NCBI GenBank assembly: GCA_937875295.1
Contig: CALLXS010000054.1
Coordinates: forward strand, 1 to 64,000
Direction of reading: 5' to 3'
DNA: 64,000 nucleotides
Source: an uncultured bacterium
GTDB taxonomy: Bacteria > Bacteroidota > Ignavibacteria > Kapaibacteriales > UBA2268
Shown one piece after another: positions 17,550 to 25,771 of this stretch. Below the pieces are notes generated by a model. The model saw only the letters and a list, made by a program, of their open reading frames with translations. It was not told the origin of the DNA and did not search any database. Every line of letters starts with the position of its first letter. Position 1 is the first letter of the stretch. The translations under genes and the position numbers were made by a program.

Positions 17550-18191
17550 TTATTTAGATCTTACAGAAAAAAGTAAAATTATTGTCAATACAGATGCCGA
17601 AGCTACAATTACTGGAGATATATAATTGTCAAAAAATGATTTTTTCTCCGGTGGAAGTGGTGATTTTGTAAAAGGAAGTTCTGAACGCTCCAACCATTCA
17701 ATTTCTGAAATGTTAATCGTGTCTGATAAAATTAAAGAGAAAGAATTATTTTTAGCATTCAACTTTGGAGAGCTTGATTCATTATTATTCTGCATGATAG
17801 AATATTGAAACTCACTTTTAGCAATTCTCTTAAGCTGTTTTTTAGAATTTTTAATTTTATCGTAGTAAATATTATTTTCTATAATGTTAATATTAAGATT
17901 ATAAGAAATTGAATCCATAGATAGTAATTTTTTATTAGAAAACTCAGTACTAATAATATTTTGCAAGAAAATAGAAGAACTGTGCTGATTTACATTTATA
18001 TTATTTATCTTAATTTTATCTATGGACAACTGATTTGCTAGAATATTTGCGAATTTATTATTTATTTCCTCGATTAGCGACAAATTATCTTTTCTAATAT
18101 CGCTATTTTCTTCACAATAAACACTCAAATTCAATAAAAATCCAAAGATTAATATTGCCATTAGATTTCGAAATATTATTATTTTTATCAT
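17550..18191 (-). CDS. Exported protein with C-terminal membrane anchor, unknown
   Basis: I recognise no family. The 213-residue protein has an N-terminal signal peptide (about 1-26, VYCEE at its end), a Ser/Asn/Lys/Ile-rich middle of about 150 residues, a Pro-rich link (LPFTKSPLPPEKKS, about 172-185), and a single transmembrane helix at 192-208 followed by VRSK. The topology is therefore most of the chain in the periplasm, held by a C-terminal helix with a very short cytoplasmic tail. It converges with the TPR gene and diverges from manC, so neither neighbour is clearly in the same unit. Confidence 0.6.
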   Translation of the reverse strand: MIKIIIFRNLMAILIFGFLLNLSVYCEENSDIRKDNLSLIEEINNKFANILANQLSIDKIKINNINVNQHSSSIFLQNIISTEFSNKKLLSMDSISYNLNINIIENNIYYDKIKNSKKQLKRIAKSEFQYSIMQNNNESSSPKLNAKNNSFSLILSDTINISEIEWLERSELPFTKSPLPPEKKSFFDNYISPVIVASASVLTIILLFSVRSK

Positions 18192-18375
18192 GGAAAAAAA
18201 TCAATTCTATAATTAGAAGATAAATTAATATTTAACATATTTTTAAACAAAAAAATGTTATATTGCAAAATTATGTATTAATTTAACAATTACAATAATA
18301 AATAATTATATTTTTGTAAATAAATTTTAATACAAATAATTAATCGAAAATCTATTATATAAAAATATAAATAAA

Positions 18376-19464
18376 ATGAAAAAAGTAGCAGTTATTATGG
18401 CCGGTGGCACCGGAAACAGACTCTGGCCCCGGGCAAATGAAAATACACCTGAGCAATTTTTACATTTCACAGGCGAAGGTACTATGCTTCAAAATACTTT
18501 CATAAGGCTTTTGCCAGTATTTAATATTGAAGATATTTATATTGTAGCATCTGATAATATGAAAGAGTTAATTTACAATCAATTACCTCAAATTCCACCT
18601 GAAAATGTGGTTCTCGAACCATTTGGAAAGCATACTGCCCCTTGTCTTGCTTTAACAGATTTATTGCTTAAAGATAAATATGACGAGGATACAGTAATGA
18701 CTGCTTTCCCTGCAGACCATTCAATATATAATATACGTGAATTTCAATATTGCATAGATTTAGCTATTGAATTTGCATCTTTTAAAAATTGTATTGTTAC
18801 AATAGGAGTCAAACCTACCCGGCCAGAAACTGATTTTGGATATGTACAAATTCGTAATTCTCAAGCAGGAATAGAAGAATATTATCCCAAAGGCATTCGG
18901 TATAGTGCTGCTTTTGCTGAAAAACCAGATATCGATACAGCTAAGAGATTTGTTGAATCGACTGATTTCTTATGGAATACAGGTATATATACTTGGTCAT
19001 TAAAAACTTTTAGAGAGCAATTTGCACAACATTTGCCGGAAAATGATATATTGTTCCAGACCTTGAGAGATAAAAAATTCTCTGATATTTCTATGGAAGA
19101 AATAGAATACGTATATCGTCAAGTGCAAGCTGTTTCATTGGACTATAGTATTTTAGAAAAAGCAAGCGATGTATTTGTAGTCGAGGGGTCTTTCCGTTGG
19201 AGTGATTTAAGCAATTGGGACGAAATTTACAGACTTGCTATCAAAGATAGCAGAAACAATTTAATCGAAGGAAATGTTCTTGCAATAGATACTTCTAATT
19301 GTTTTATTAGCTCGCAAGAGAAAATGATTGGGGCTGTAGGAGTGAAAGATATTTTTGTTATAGAAGGTGATAATTCTATAGTAATATGCAAGAGAGGAGA
19401 TTCTGAAAACATAAAGCAAATAGTAGATCATTTTAAAAGGAAACAAGTAAATAAATTTATATAA
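18376..19464 (+). CDS. manC: Mannose-1-phosphate guanylyltransferase
   Basis: It makes GDP-mannose from mannose-1-phosphate and GTP for polysaccharide or glycoprotein synthesis. The 362-residue protein is the short form without the phosphomannose isomerase domain. The nucleotide-binding signature is VIMAGGTGNRLWP (residues 6-18; Lys after P is replaced by Arg-Ala). Other family marks are PEQFLHF, LEPFGKHTAPC, TAFPADHSI, PTRPETDFGYVQI and the sugar-site AEKPDIDTAKRF, then FLWNTGIYTW. It is followed after 37 bases by rmlA on the same strand, which points to a surface-glycan supply operon. The ATG at 18376 gives the correct N-terminus; no Shine-Dalgarno sequence is evident. Confidence 0.93.
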   Translation: MKKVAVIMAGGTGNRLWPRANENTPEQFLHFTGEGTMLQNTFIRLLPVFNIEDIYIVASDNMKELIYNQLPQIPPENVVLEPFGKHTAPCLALTDLLLKDKYDEDTVMTAFPADHSIYNIREFQYCIDLAIEFASFKNCIVTIGVKPTRPETDFGYVQIRNSQAGIEEYYPKGIRYSAAFAEKPDIDTAKRFVESTDFLWNTGIYTWSLKTFREQFAQHLPENDILFQTLRDKKFSDISMEEIEYVYRQVQAVSLDYSILEKASDVFVVEGSFRWSDLSNWDEIYRLAIKDSRNNLIEGNVLAIDTSNCFISSQEKMIGAVGVKDIFVIEGDNSIVICKRGDSENIKQIVDHFKRKQVNKFI

Positions 19465-19501
19465 GTAAATAAATATCATTTTTATATAGCTGATTTTAAA
19501 T

Positions 19502-20386
19502 ATGAAAAAAAATACTAAAGGCATAATCCTCGCAGGAGGTAGCGGAACACGCTTATATCCTCTTACTGCTGTAGCAAGCAAGCAGTTGCAAGTAGTATAT
19601 GATAAACCAATGATCTATTATCCCATTGCATTGCTTATGCTCTCCGGAATAAAAGAAATATTAATAATTACTACACCTTATGATATGCCAAATTTCAAAA
19701 AATTGCTGAAAGATGGTTCGCAATGGGGAATTAAACTAGAATATAAAATTCAGGAAGAACCAAAAGGTATTGCCCAAGCATTTATTATTGGTAAAGATTT
19801 CATTGAAAATCATCAAGTTTGCTTAATATTAGGTGATAATCTTTTTTATGGAAAATTGGATTTCCTTAGAAATGGTATAGCAAACAACAATGGTGGTACT
19901 ATTTTTGGATACCCTGTAAATAACCCAAAAGATTATGGAGTAGTAGAATTTGATTCAAAAGGAAATGTAATAAGTATAGAAGAAAAGCCGGAATCGCCAA
20001 AATCTAACTATGCAATACCGGGAGCATATATTTTTGATGAAAATGCATGCGAAATTGCTCAAAAAATAAAACCGGGCAAAAGAGGTGAATTAGAAATTAC
20101 CGATATGCAAAGAGAATACTTAAAAATGAATAAACTAAATGTAGTTACTATCGGCAGAGGAATAGCTTGGCTCGATACTGGCACTCCGGAAACTATGCTC
20201 GAAGCCTCTACTTTTATACATTCTATTGAAAAAAGACAAGGTAGGAAAATTGCATGCTTAGAAGAAATTGCTTTGAATATGGGATATTTGAATGAAAATG
20301 AATATCAAAACACATTAAATAATTTACCAAATTGTCTATATAAAGATTATTGCAATATGGTATTAAATGAATATACTAAAGCCTAA
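19502..20386 (+). CDS. rmlA: Glucose-1-phosphate thymidylyltransferase
   Basis: It catalyses dTTP + glucose-1-phosphate to dTDP-glucose, the first step to dTDP-rhamnose and other deoxysugars. The 294-residue length is normal. The signature GIILAGGSGTRLYPLT (7-22) is complete, followed by KQLQVVYDKPMIYYPIALLM. LGDNLFYG marks the metal and nucleotide site, and GRGIAWLDTGTPETMLEAS is the usual C-terminal motif. rmlB, rmlC and rmlD are not in the window. It is 37 bases after manC and one base before the M15 peptidase gene, so these genes are likely co-transcribed. Confidence 0.95.
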   Translation: MKKNTKGIILAGGSGTRLYPLTAVASKQLQVVYDKPMIYYPIALLMLSGIKEILIITTPYDMPNFKKLLKDGSQWGIKLEYKIQEEPKGIAQAFIIGKDFIENHQVCLILGDNLFYGKLDFLRNGIANNNGGTIFGYPVNNPKDYGVVEFDSKGNVISIEEKPESPKSNYAIPGAYIFDENACEIAQKIKPGKRGELEITDMQREYLKMNKLNVVTIGRGIAWLDTGTPETMLEASTFIHSIEKRQGRKIACLEEIALNMGYLNENEYQNTLNNLPNCLYKDYCNMVLNEYTKA

Positions 20387-20387
20387 A

Positions 20388-21014
20388 ATGAAAAAATTAT
20401 TCTATATAATATTTTTTTATTTATTACTTACTCCTTTTATATCCTCAAGTATTATTGAATCAGAAAATATTATTATTGATTCTAATATGACTTTCGAAGA
20501 ATCAATTAAAGGTACTAAAGCTCCAAAATCAATTATTGATAATCTGATGCTGCTCGATGTAATGTATTATTCTACAGATAAAAAACTACATAAAGGACAA
20601 ATTGTAATTTCAAAGTCTGTAGAAAAAGATATTTCAAGTATTTTTGAAATTGCTATTAAAGAGAAATTTATTATTGAGAAGTGCATTCCGATTGTAAAGT
20701 ATAATTGGAGTGATAATAAATCAATGGCTAACAATAATACTTCATCATTTAATTATCGCAAGGTAAGTGGATCTAAAAATCTTTCTAAACATTCCTATGG
20801 TTTAGCAATTGATATTAATCCAAAATATAATCCCGTAGTTTATAAGAATGGGAGAATTTCCCCAAAAGGTGCTACATACGATATAAATAAAAATGGGACT
20901 TTATCAAAGAAATCTGCTATAATAGACGCATTCAAAAAGCTAGGATGGAAATGGGGAGGAGAATTTAGATCCTTTAAGGATTATCATCATTTCCAAAAAA
21001 TATCCAATAAATAA
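20388..21014 (+). CDS. M15-family peptidoglycan peptidase
   Basis: I take the ATG at 20388, one base after the rmlA stop, because it starts directly with a signal peptide (MKKLFYIIFFYLLLTPFISS); an ATG 21 bases earlier only adds residues inside rmlA. The protein has 208 residues. The zinc motif is SKHSYGLAIDINP with His and Asp ligands, and the second His cluster is FKDYHHFQ after W-KWGGEF, as in M15C L-Ala-D-Glu or D-Ala-D-Ala carboxypeptidases. It would trim cell-wall peptides in the periplasm. The tight coupling with rmlA suggests joint expression with envelope-glycan genes. Confidence 0.85.
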   Translation: MKKLFYIIFFYLLLTPFISSSIIESENIIIDSNMTFEESIKGTKAPKSIIDNLMLLDVMYYSTDKKLHKGQIVISKSVEKDISSIFEIAIKEKFIIEKCIPIVKYNWSDNKSMANNNTSSFNYRKVSGSKNLSKHSYGLAIDINPKYNPVVYKNGRISPKGATYDINKNGTLSKKSAIIDAFKKLGWKWGGEFRSFKDYHHFQKISNK

Positions 21015-21046
21015 CTACATTTTTAAAATTATAAATTACAATTTAA

Positions 21047-22060
21047 ATGAAAAGATTTTTACAATTCATTGTGATAACTTTTGTTATTATGTCTATTACT
21101 GCTCAAAGCGAAGAAACAGATTCAGAAAATGAAAAAGTTGATATTACCCCCAAAATATTAGCTTTAGTTCGTGCAAAAGCTGAGCAAAATTTAAGTATTC
21201 AAAATATGAATTTTATGGTGCGTAACGCAAGATTTGGCGTAAAAGGTAGGCTAACTCACCAAATATCTTATAAAATTGAAATTGATTGGATGGATAAAGA
21301 AGATATTGATATGAACGATGCCAAGATCATTTATAGTCCAATAAAAGTTTTAGAATTTACTATTGGTCAATTTAAAGTGCCGTTTGCAAACGATTATCAT
21401 AGGAATCCAGCAGATTATTCCTTTGCAAATCGTAATTTTATTACTAAGAGAATTATGAAAAATTTACGCGATGTAGGGGTTATGGCTGGATATTCCTTGC
21501 CATTTAAAACAGTACCGACTAAGCTAGAATTAGGAATATTTAATGGAAATTCATCTAATACATTTGAGCATGATTTATATAAAGCCGTAGCAGGCAAAAT
21601 ATCAATTTCTCCATTTAAAAATTCATTTTTAACTTTTTCTGGATATAATGGAGAAGTTACATTAGATAAAGTATCTAGAAAACATATTATGGCTGAAATG
21701 CTTGGTGCTTCTTTTACTCAAAATATAGGGAATTTCTTTATTGATATAGAAGGTGCTTATAAAGGTTATAAAGACTCATTAAAAACAAAATATTGGGCTG
21801 CTTTTGGAGTGCTTGCTTATGATATCCCAATTGCAAATAGTTCATTATTAAAAATTACTCCAGCAATTAGATTTGATATGCAGGATAGAAATCATGACTT
21901 TTTAGATGAATCACCTCGCAGGATTTCTGCAGGAGTTACATTTCATTTAAAAGAAAATAATAATTCCTATTTTAGATTAGACTTTGAAAAATACTCTTAT
22001 AAGTCTGGATTCAAGAGTGAAAGCGACATGATTACACTTGAATATGTAATCAGATATTAA
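21047..22060 (+). CDS. Porin O/P-like outer-membrane protein
   Basis: The 337-residue protein has a signal peptide (about 1-20) and alternating-residue beta strands throughout, ending in an aromatic-rich last strand (SDMITLEYVIRY) as outer-membrane barrels do. The N-terminal motif NARFGVKGRLTHQISYKIEIDW, then LEFTIGQFKVPFANDYH and RNFITKRIMKN-RDVGVMAGY, are characteristic of phosphate-selective porins O/P. Solute preference cannot be read from the sequence. It is 32 bases after the M15 gene and ends before the flagellin promoter region, with no clear hairpin terminator, only A-rich sequence. Confidence 0.82.
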   Translation: MKRFLQFIVITFVIMSITAQSEETDSENEKVDITPKILALVRAKAEQNLSIQNMNFMVRNARFGVKGRLTHQISYKIEIDWMDKEDIDMNDAKIIYSPIKVLEFTIGQFKVPFANDYHRNPADYSFANRNFITKRIMKNLRDVGVMAGYSLPFKTVPTKLELGIFNGNSSNTFEHDLYKAVAGKISISPFKNSFLTFSGYNGEVTLDKVSRKHIMAEMLGASFTQNIGNFFIDIEGAYKGYKDSLKTKYWAAFGVLAYDIPIANSSLLKITPAIRFDMQDRNHDFLDESPRRISAGVTFHLKENNNSYFRLDFEKYSYKSGFKSESDMITLEYVIRY

Positions 22061-22096
22061 AAAATAAAAAAAAAGAAAAAAAATTTAAAAAAAAAT

Positions 22097-22123
22097 TAAA
22101 GTTTTAAAAATCGATGTCGATAT
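22097..22123 (+). promoter_or_regulatory. Sigma-28 (FliA) promoter of flagellin
   Basis: TAAAGTTT at 22097-22104 equals the enterobacterial sigma-28 -35 consensus. After exactly 11 bases comes GTCGATAT (22116-22123), which agrees with GCCGATAA at six of eight positions. It lies 75 bases upstream of the flagellin start on the right strand, and an anti-sigma-28 gene (flgM) is encoded 4 kb downstream. Confidence 0.85.
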
Positions 22124-22130
22124 TTAATTC

Positions 22131-22198
22131 TGAACAGGAAAACAATTTAAACGGCAGGATGCCTCAAACAAAATAATTTTATACACGGAGGTTTTTTT
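22131..22198 (+). promoter_or_regulatory. Flagellin leader: strong RBS and CsrA-like GGA motifs
   Basis: The leader contains ACAGGAA (22134-22140). It then has a small hairpin GGCA-GGA-TGCC (22153-22163) that puts GGA in the loop, and finally ACACGGAGG (22183-22191), whose GGAGG is the ribosome-binding site eight bases before the ATG. GGA in a hairpin loop plus GGA over the Shine-Dalgarno sequence is how CsrA represses flagellin translation in Bacillus. No csrA or fliW gene is in the window, so binding is inference. Confidence 0.5.
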
Positions 22199-23158
22199 AT
22201 GCCAGTAGCAATTTCGGGTGGCTCCCGCATCAGAACAAATACACCTGCAGAAAATGCATATAACTCATTAATGACTAGTAGCAATGCAATTGCAAAGTCA
22301 CAATTGAATATTTCAACAGGTAAAAGAATAAACGCCGCATCAGACGATGTAGCAGGTTATATCACAGCTCGCTCTTTACAAGCTCGTAATGGATCTTTAA
22401 AGTCAGCTTTAAAATCAGTTGGCGATGCAAAGAACGTTACAGCAATTACTCAAGATGCTTTAGACAATATCAATAATTTGCTTAATGATATTAATAGTTC
22501 AGCAGCAACTGCTTCTTCTGCAGCTCTTGGTACAGATGAAAAAGTAACTTTAGCAAAATCTGCTTACAGATTAGCTCAACAAATTCAAACAGTAGTAGAT
22601 TCTACAGTGTTCGGTGGAAAACAATTACTTGACAACTCGTTCTCAGGTGAATTCTCTATCGGTTTCAAAGCTGATAACACAATTTTAACAATTGGTATCG
22701 ACTTAACAACTTCAAACACTGACTTTAACACTTCATTTGTTAAAGATGGTACAACAACTACTACAAATACTTTTGATATCAAAGGTACTAAAGCAACAGA
22801 TTTCGCTGGTGTAACAGGATTAAACTTATCTAGTTTAAATGATGTATCTTCAACTGATTTGGGTATATTCTCATCAGAAAATATCAAAGCTACATTACAA
22901 AGTTTAACTTCTGCTATTAACAACATCAATAAAGTTGCTTCTTATGTAGGTGGTATTGAAAATAGATTAACTTCTCAAGAAGAACTATTGAAATCTCAAA
23001 CTACTAACTATAATGCTGCGATTTCAAGAATTGAAGATGCTGACATGGCTTCAGAACAATTGAGCCTTGTTAAGAATCAGTTCTTACAATCTACATCAAT
23101 TACTTCATTAGCTCAAGCTAACCAAAATCCTAACACATTCATGCAATTGATGCGTTAA
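22199..23158 (+). CDS. fliC: Flagellin
   Basis: This is the filament subunit, 319 residues. The N-terminal D0/D1 helices read NSLMTSSNAIAKSQLNISTGKRI, NAASDDVAGYITA, and a long helix to about 105. The C-terminal helix has NRLTSQEELLKSQTTNYNAAIS and RIEDADMASEQLSLVKNQFL, and it ends NPNTFMQLMR. The middle domain (about 140-225) is short and Thr/Asp/Asn-rich, so the filament surface is modest. A sigma-28 promoter and a GGAGG ribosome-binding site precede it. It is the first gene of the late flagellar group fliC-fliS-fliD-flaG-flgN/fliT-flgM. It is exported by the flagellar type III system with FliS as chaperone. Confidence 0.97.
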   Translation: MPVAISGGSRIRTNTPAENAYNSLMTSSNAIAKSQLNISTGKRINAASDDVAGYITARSLQARNGSLKSALKSVGDAKNVTAITQDALDNINNLLNDINSSAATASSAALGTDEKVTLAKSAYRLAQQIQTVVDSTVFGGKQLLDNSFSGEFSIGFKADNTILTIGIDLTTSNTDFNTSFVKDGTTTTTNTFDIKGTKATDFAGVTGLNLSSLNDVSSTDLGIFSSENIKATLQSLTSAINNINKVASYVGGIENRLTSQEELLKSQTTNYNAAISRIEDADMASEQLSLVKNQFLQSTSITSLAQANQNPNTFMQLMR

Positions 23159-23235
23159 TCGATATAATTAGCACACTTTACTCACGGATAGAGTACAAAA
23201 AAAGTCATTTGGCTAATGAATGATGCAAATAATTT

Positions 23236-23275
23236 GAGCGGGGGTGCGTTTATACTATCTCCGCTCATACTTTTA
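23236..23275 (+). terminator. Hairpin after flagellin
   Basis: The stem is GAGCGGGGG / TCTCCGCTC (23236-23244 and 23258-23266, two G-T pairs) with a 13-base loop, followed by ATACTTTTATT. The T run is short, so termination may be partial, which would let some transcription pass into fliS. It could also stabilise the abundant flagellin mRNA 3' end. Confidence 0.55.
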
Positions 23276-23306
23276 TTAAAAATATATTATATTCATAGAA
23301 TTAATT

Positions 23307-23660
23307 ATGGCAAATATAGCACAACAATTAGCCGCTCAAAAAGCATACGGAAATCCTAAAAGTGGAAAGTTACCGACTTATCTTGAACAAGAAGTCTTGT
23401 CGTGGAGCAAAGAAAAAATAATATTAAAAATGTATGATCTATTCCTCGTGAGTAATAAAAGAGGTGATATACAGAAAATGGGAAGAGTCCTAATCGAATT
23501 AATGAGTTCGCTAAATTTTGAATATGAAGAGACTTCTACTCGCTTATATAGATTATATGAATATTGCCAGAGATGTATATATCAAAAAAGATATAAAGAA
23601 GCAGAAAAAATAATACAGGGATTAAGAGATGCTTGGAATGAAGCATTTAAAATTGAATAA
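23307..23660 (+). CDS. fliS: Flagellar export chaperone FliS
   Basis: The 117-residue all-helical protein fits FliS, which caps the C-terminal helix of flagellin before export. It retains the pattern AYGNP near the start, then WSKEKIILKMYDLFLVSNKRGDIQKMGRVLIELMSSL in place of the usual S-E-LI-MLYDGAI helix pair. LYRLYEYCQRCIYQKRYKEAEKIIQGLRDAWNEAF closes it, and the final LRDAW is strongly conserved in the family. It is more divergent than most FliS proteins, lacking for example the GG-IA-NL loop. Its position between flagellin and fliD is the standard one. Confidence 0.83.
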   Translation: MANIAQQLAAQKAYGNPKSGKLPTYLEQEVLSWSKEKIILKMYDLFLVSNKRGDIQKMGRVLIELMSSLNFEYEETSTRLYRLYEYCQRCIYQKRYKEAEKIIQGLRDAWNEAFKIE

Positions 23661-23750
23661 TCCAAAACTAAGAGACTTAAAATATAAATATATATAATTT
23701 TATAAATTGATAAATAATGCTTCTAAATAATTAAAAAGGAGTAATTTAAA

Positions 23751-25316
23751 ATGTCGACTATTAGTTCAACATCTTCTACAGGTGGATATGCTAGTCAAAT
23801 GGAACAATTAATTGATACCTATTACCAGACTAGACAACCAGAATTAGATGCTTTAAATACAAAAAAAACTACCTTAGAAAATAAGAGATTATTTTATACT
23901 AGGTTAAAAACGAACTTTAGTTCTTTAAATTCGCAATTAGATAAATTTTATCGACTCAATACTGATAAAACTTTTGATAACGATTTTAAAGCAACTGCTG
24001 ATAAATTATTAAACTCAAGAAAAGTAACTTCAAGCGATGAATCATTCGTAAAAGCTAGTGCCGGCGATGGTGCTGTCATTGGTAATACATCTGTTAGAGT
24101 AAATCAATTAGCTTCTAATGATATATTTATTGGAAAGCAAAATTTATATGCTGGCGATGCTGGAATAGAAGCTGGTGAAGTTACATATAATATTCAAGTG
24201 CTTAATAAAGACTATAAAGAAGCCACTGACCCTATTGAAAATAAATATAAGACAGTAAGCGTAAAAATTGGATTCGACGGCACAGAAAGCAACGAACTTG
24301 CAATGAAAAAGATTTCAAATGCTTTTAATGCTAAATCAGAATTAAATTTTAATGTATCTTATGTGAAAGATACTTCATTAACCGGTAGATTAAGCTTTAC
24401 TTCTAAAAATACAGGAGAAGATAACAAGCTTGATTTTTCTTTCTTTACTGCTCCTGAAAGTACTAATGCAGGAGTAAATTCCTTACTTGGTTTAGATAAT
24501 ATTAATTCTGACAGAACTTCAGTTAATGCAGATAATACTCAAGCTAGATTTAAAGTAGCTAACGTAACCGATTTAAATAGTAAGTTAAATATAAATGGTA
24601 TTGACGTTACTCGCTCAAGCAATTCAATTAATGACTTATTGCCAGGAGTAACTTTAAATTTATTAAAAGTTCATACTGATAAAGATAATGATGTAAATTT
24701 ATCTACAGAAATGGATACCGGAGCTGTCACAAAAAATATTGAGCAAGTTATTTCTGCTTATAATGATATTGTAAAGCAATTAGGAAGCGATAAAACAATG
24801 CTCAGAAGCGATTCTTCTGTGAATAACTTAAAGAGCCAATTTAGAAATATTATTTCTACTTTTATCGAACCAGCTCAAGGTACTCCAAATGACGAAGAAA
24901 CTCTAAAGACAACTCCACGCAGTATCTCCGATCTAGGCTATAAAAGCAATAAAGACGGAACTATTTCAATGGCAGATTCTAGCAAATTAGAAGCTATTCT
25001 TAAAGCTGATGGTGGTGTTGAGAGATTATCACACTTTTTAAATTCTGAAAATGGACTTATTTCTAAACTAAGAGAAATTGGTAAAAATTTCGGTGATGAT
25101 GATAGTATTCTTGACTCACGAAGAGATTCAATTGATAAACAATTAGAAGCAAATAGACAAAAAACTGATAGACTCGAAACCAGAATAGATACTGCTGCAT
25201 TAAATTTAAGAAAAGAATATACACAGTTGACTAAAATGTTTAATTATACTTCTAATCAATATAGCGCTATGATGAATGTAATGGGTAGCTATAGTAGCTA
25301 TGGAACGTCATATTAA
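23751..25316 (+). CDS. fliD: Flagellar filament cap FliD
   Basis: The 521-residue protein is the filament cap and flagellin-folding platform (hook-associated protein 2). The N-terminal part has GGYASQMEQLIDTYYQTRQPELDALNTKK, the family's L-I---Y---R-P-----N-K pattern, followed by VKASAGDGAVIGNTSVRVNQLA. The C-terminal part shows DLGYKSNKDGTISM near residue 395, then a long coiled coil (SIDKQLEANRQKTDRLETRIDTA) ending LTKMFNYTSNQYSAMMNVM. The ATG at 23751 has AAAAGGAG nine bases upstream. It is likely co-transcribed with flaG, 26 bases downstream. Confidence 0.94.
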   Translation: MSTISSTSSTGGYASQMEQLIDTYYQTRQPELDALNTKKTTLENKRLFYTRLKTNFSSLNSQLDKFYRLNTDKTFDNDFKATADKLLNSRKVTSSDESFVKASAGDGAVIGNTSVRVNQLASNDIFIGKQNLYAGDAGIEAGEVTYNIQVLNKDYKEATDPIENKYKTVSVKIGFDGTESNELAMKKISNAFNAKSELNFNVSYVKDTSLTGRLSFTSKNTGEDNKLDFSFFTAPESTNAGVNSLLGLDNINSDRTSVNADNTQARFKVANVTDLNSKLNINGIDVTRSSNSINDLLPGVTLNLLKVHTDKDNDVNLSTEMDTGAVTKNIEQVISAYNDIVKQLGSDKTMLRSDSSVNNLKSQFRNIISTFIEPAQGTPNDEETLKTTPRSISDLGYKSNKDGTISMADSSKLEAILKADGGVERLSHFLNSENGLISKLREIGKNFGDDDSILDSRRDSIDKQLEANRQKTDRLETRIDTAALNLRKEYTQLTKMFNYTSNQYSAMMNVMGSYSSYGTSY

Positions 25317-25342
25317 TAATTAAATAAAAAGGGAAATAAATT

Positions 25343-25771
25343 ATGTTAGGCGAAATAGGTTCTATAAGTACTTCTGGGGCTACACTTTCTCACGATAATG
25401 CAAGTTTAGCAGAAAGCAAAAGATTTCTAAAAGCATTATTAGAATCTAATCAATTTGCTCCAACCCCAGGAATAAGTAACCAAAAAGTTACTAAAGAAGT
25501 ATCTCAAAAAACTTTTGAAGAAAATCTAAAAATGGAATCAAGAAAAGTAGATTATGATTCTATTTCTAAAAAAGTTGAAGAATTAATTGCTAATGACGAA
25601 ATAACAGTGAAATTCGATAAAGATGCTGATACTAAAATAATGATCATGAAATTCGTTGATAAAAAGACTGAAGATGTCTTAAAACAATTTCCAGCTGAAG
25701 TTTCTATTAAAATTGCTAAAATGATATCAAAATTAACTAGCCAAGGTAATTTGACTGATGCAAAAGTCTAA
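25343..25771 (+). CDS. flaG: FlaG-family flagellar protein
   Basis: The 142-residue protein has a variable, disordered N-terminal half (to about 70). A FlaG domain follows: ISKKVEELIANDEITVKFDKDADTKIMIMKFVDKKTEDVLKQFP. This corresponds to the family pattern L-F--DE-TG--VVKVVDK-TGEVIRQIP. FlaG proteins influence filament length in several bacteria, but their mechanism is unclear. The gene follows fliD by 26 bases and overlaps the next gene by 14 bases, so translation of the two is probably coupled. Confidence 0.82.
   Translation: MLGEIGSISTSGATLSHDNASLAESKRFLKALLESNQFAPTPGISNQKVTKEVSQKTFEENLKMESRKVDYDSISKKVEELIANDEITVKFDKDADTKIMIMKFVDKKTEDVLKQFPAEVSIKIAKMISKLTSQGNLTDAKV

Noticed and set aside
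17536..17558. TTTA repeats across the end of the unknown anchored gene
   Set aside because: Only about four short units in AT-rich DNA at a convergent gene end; no sign of phase variation in a coding position.
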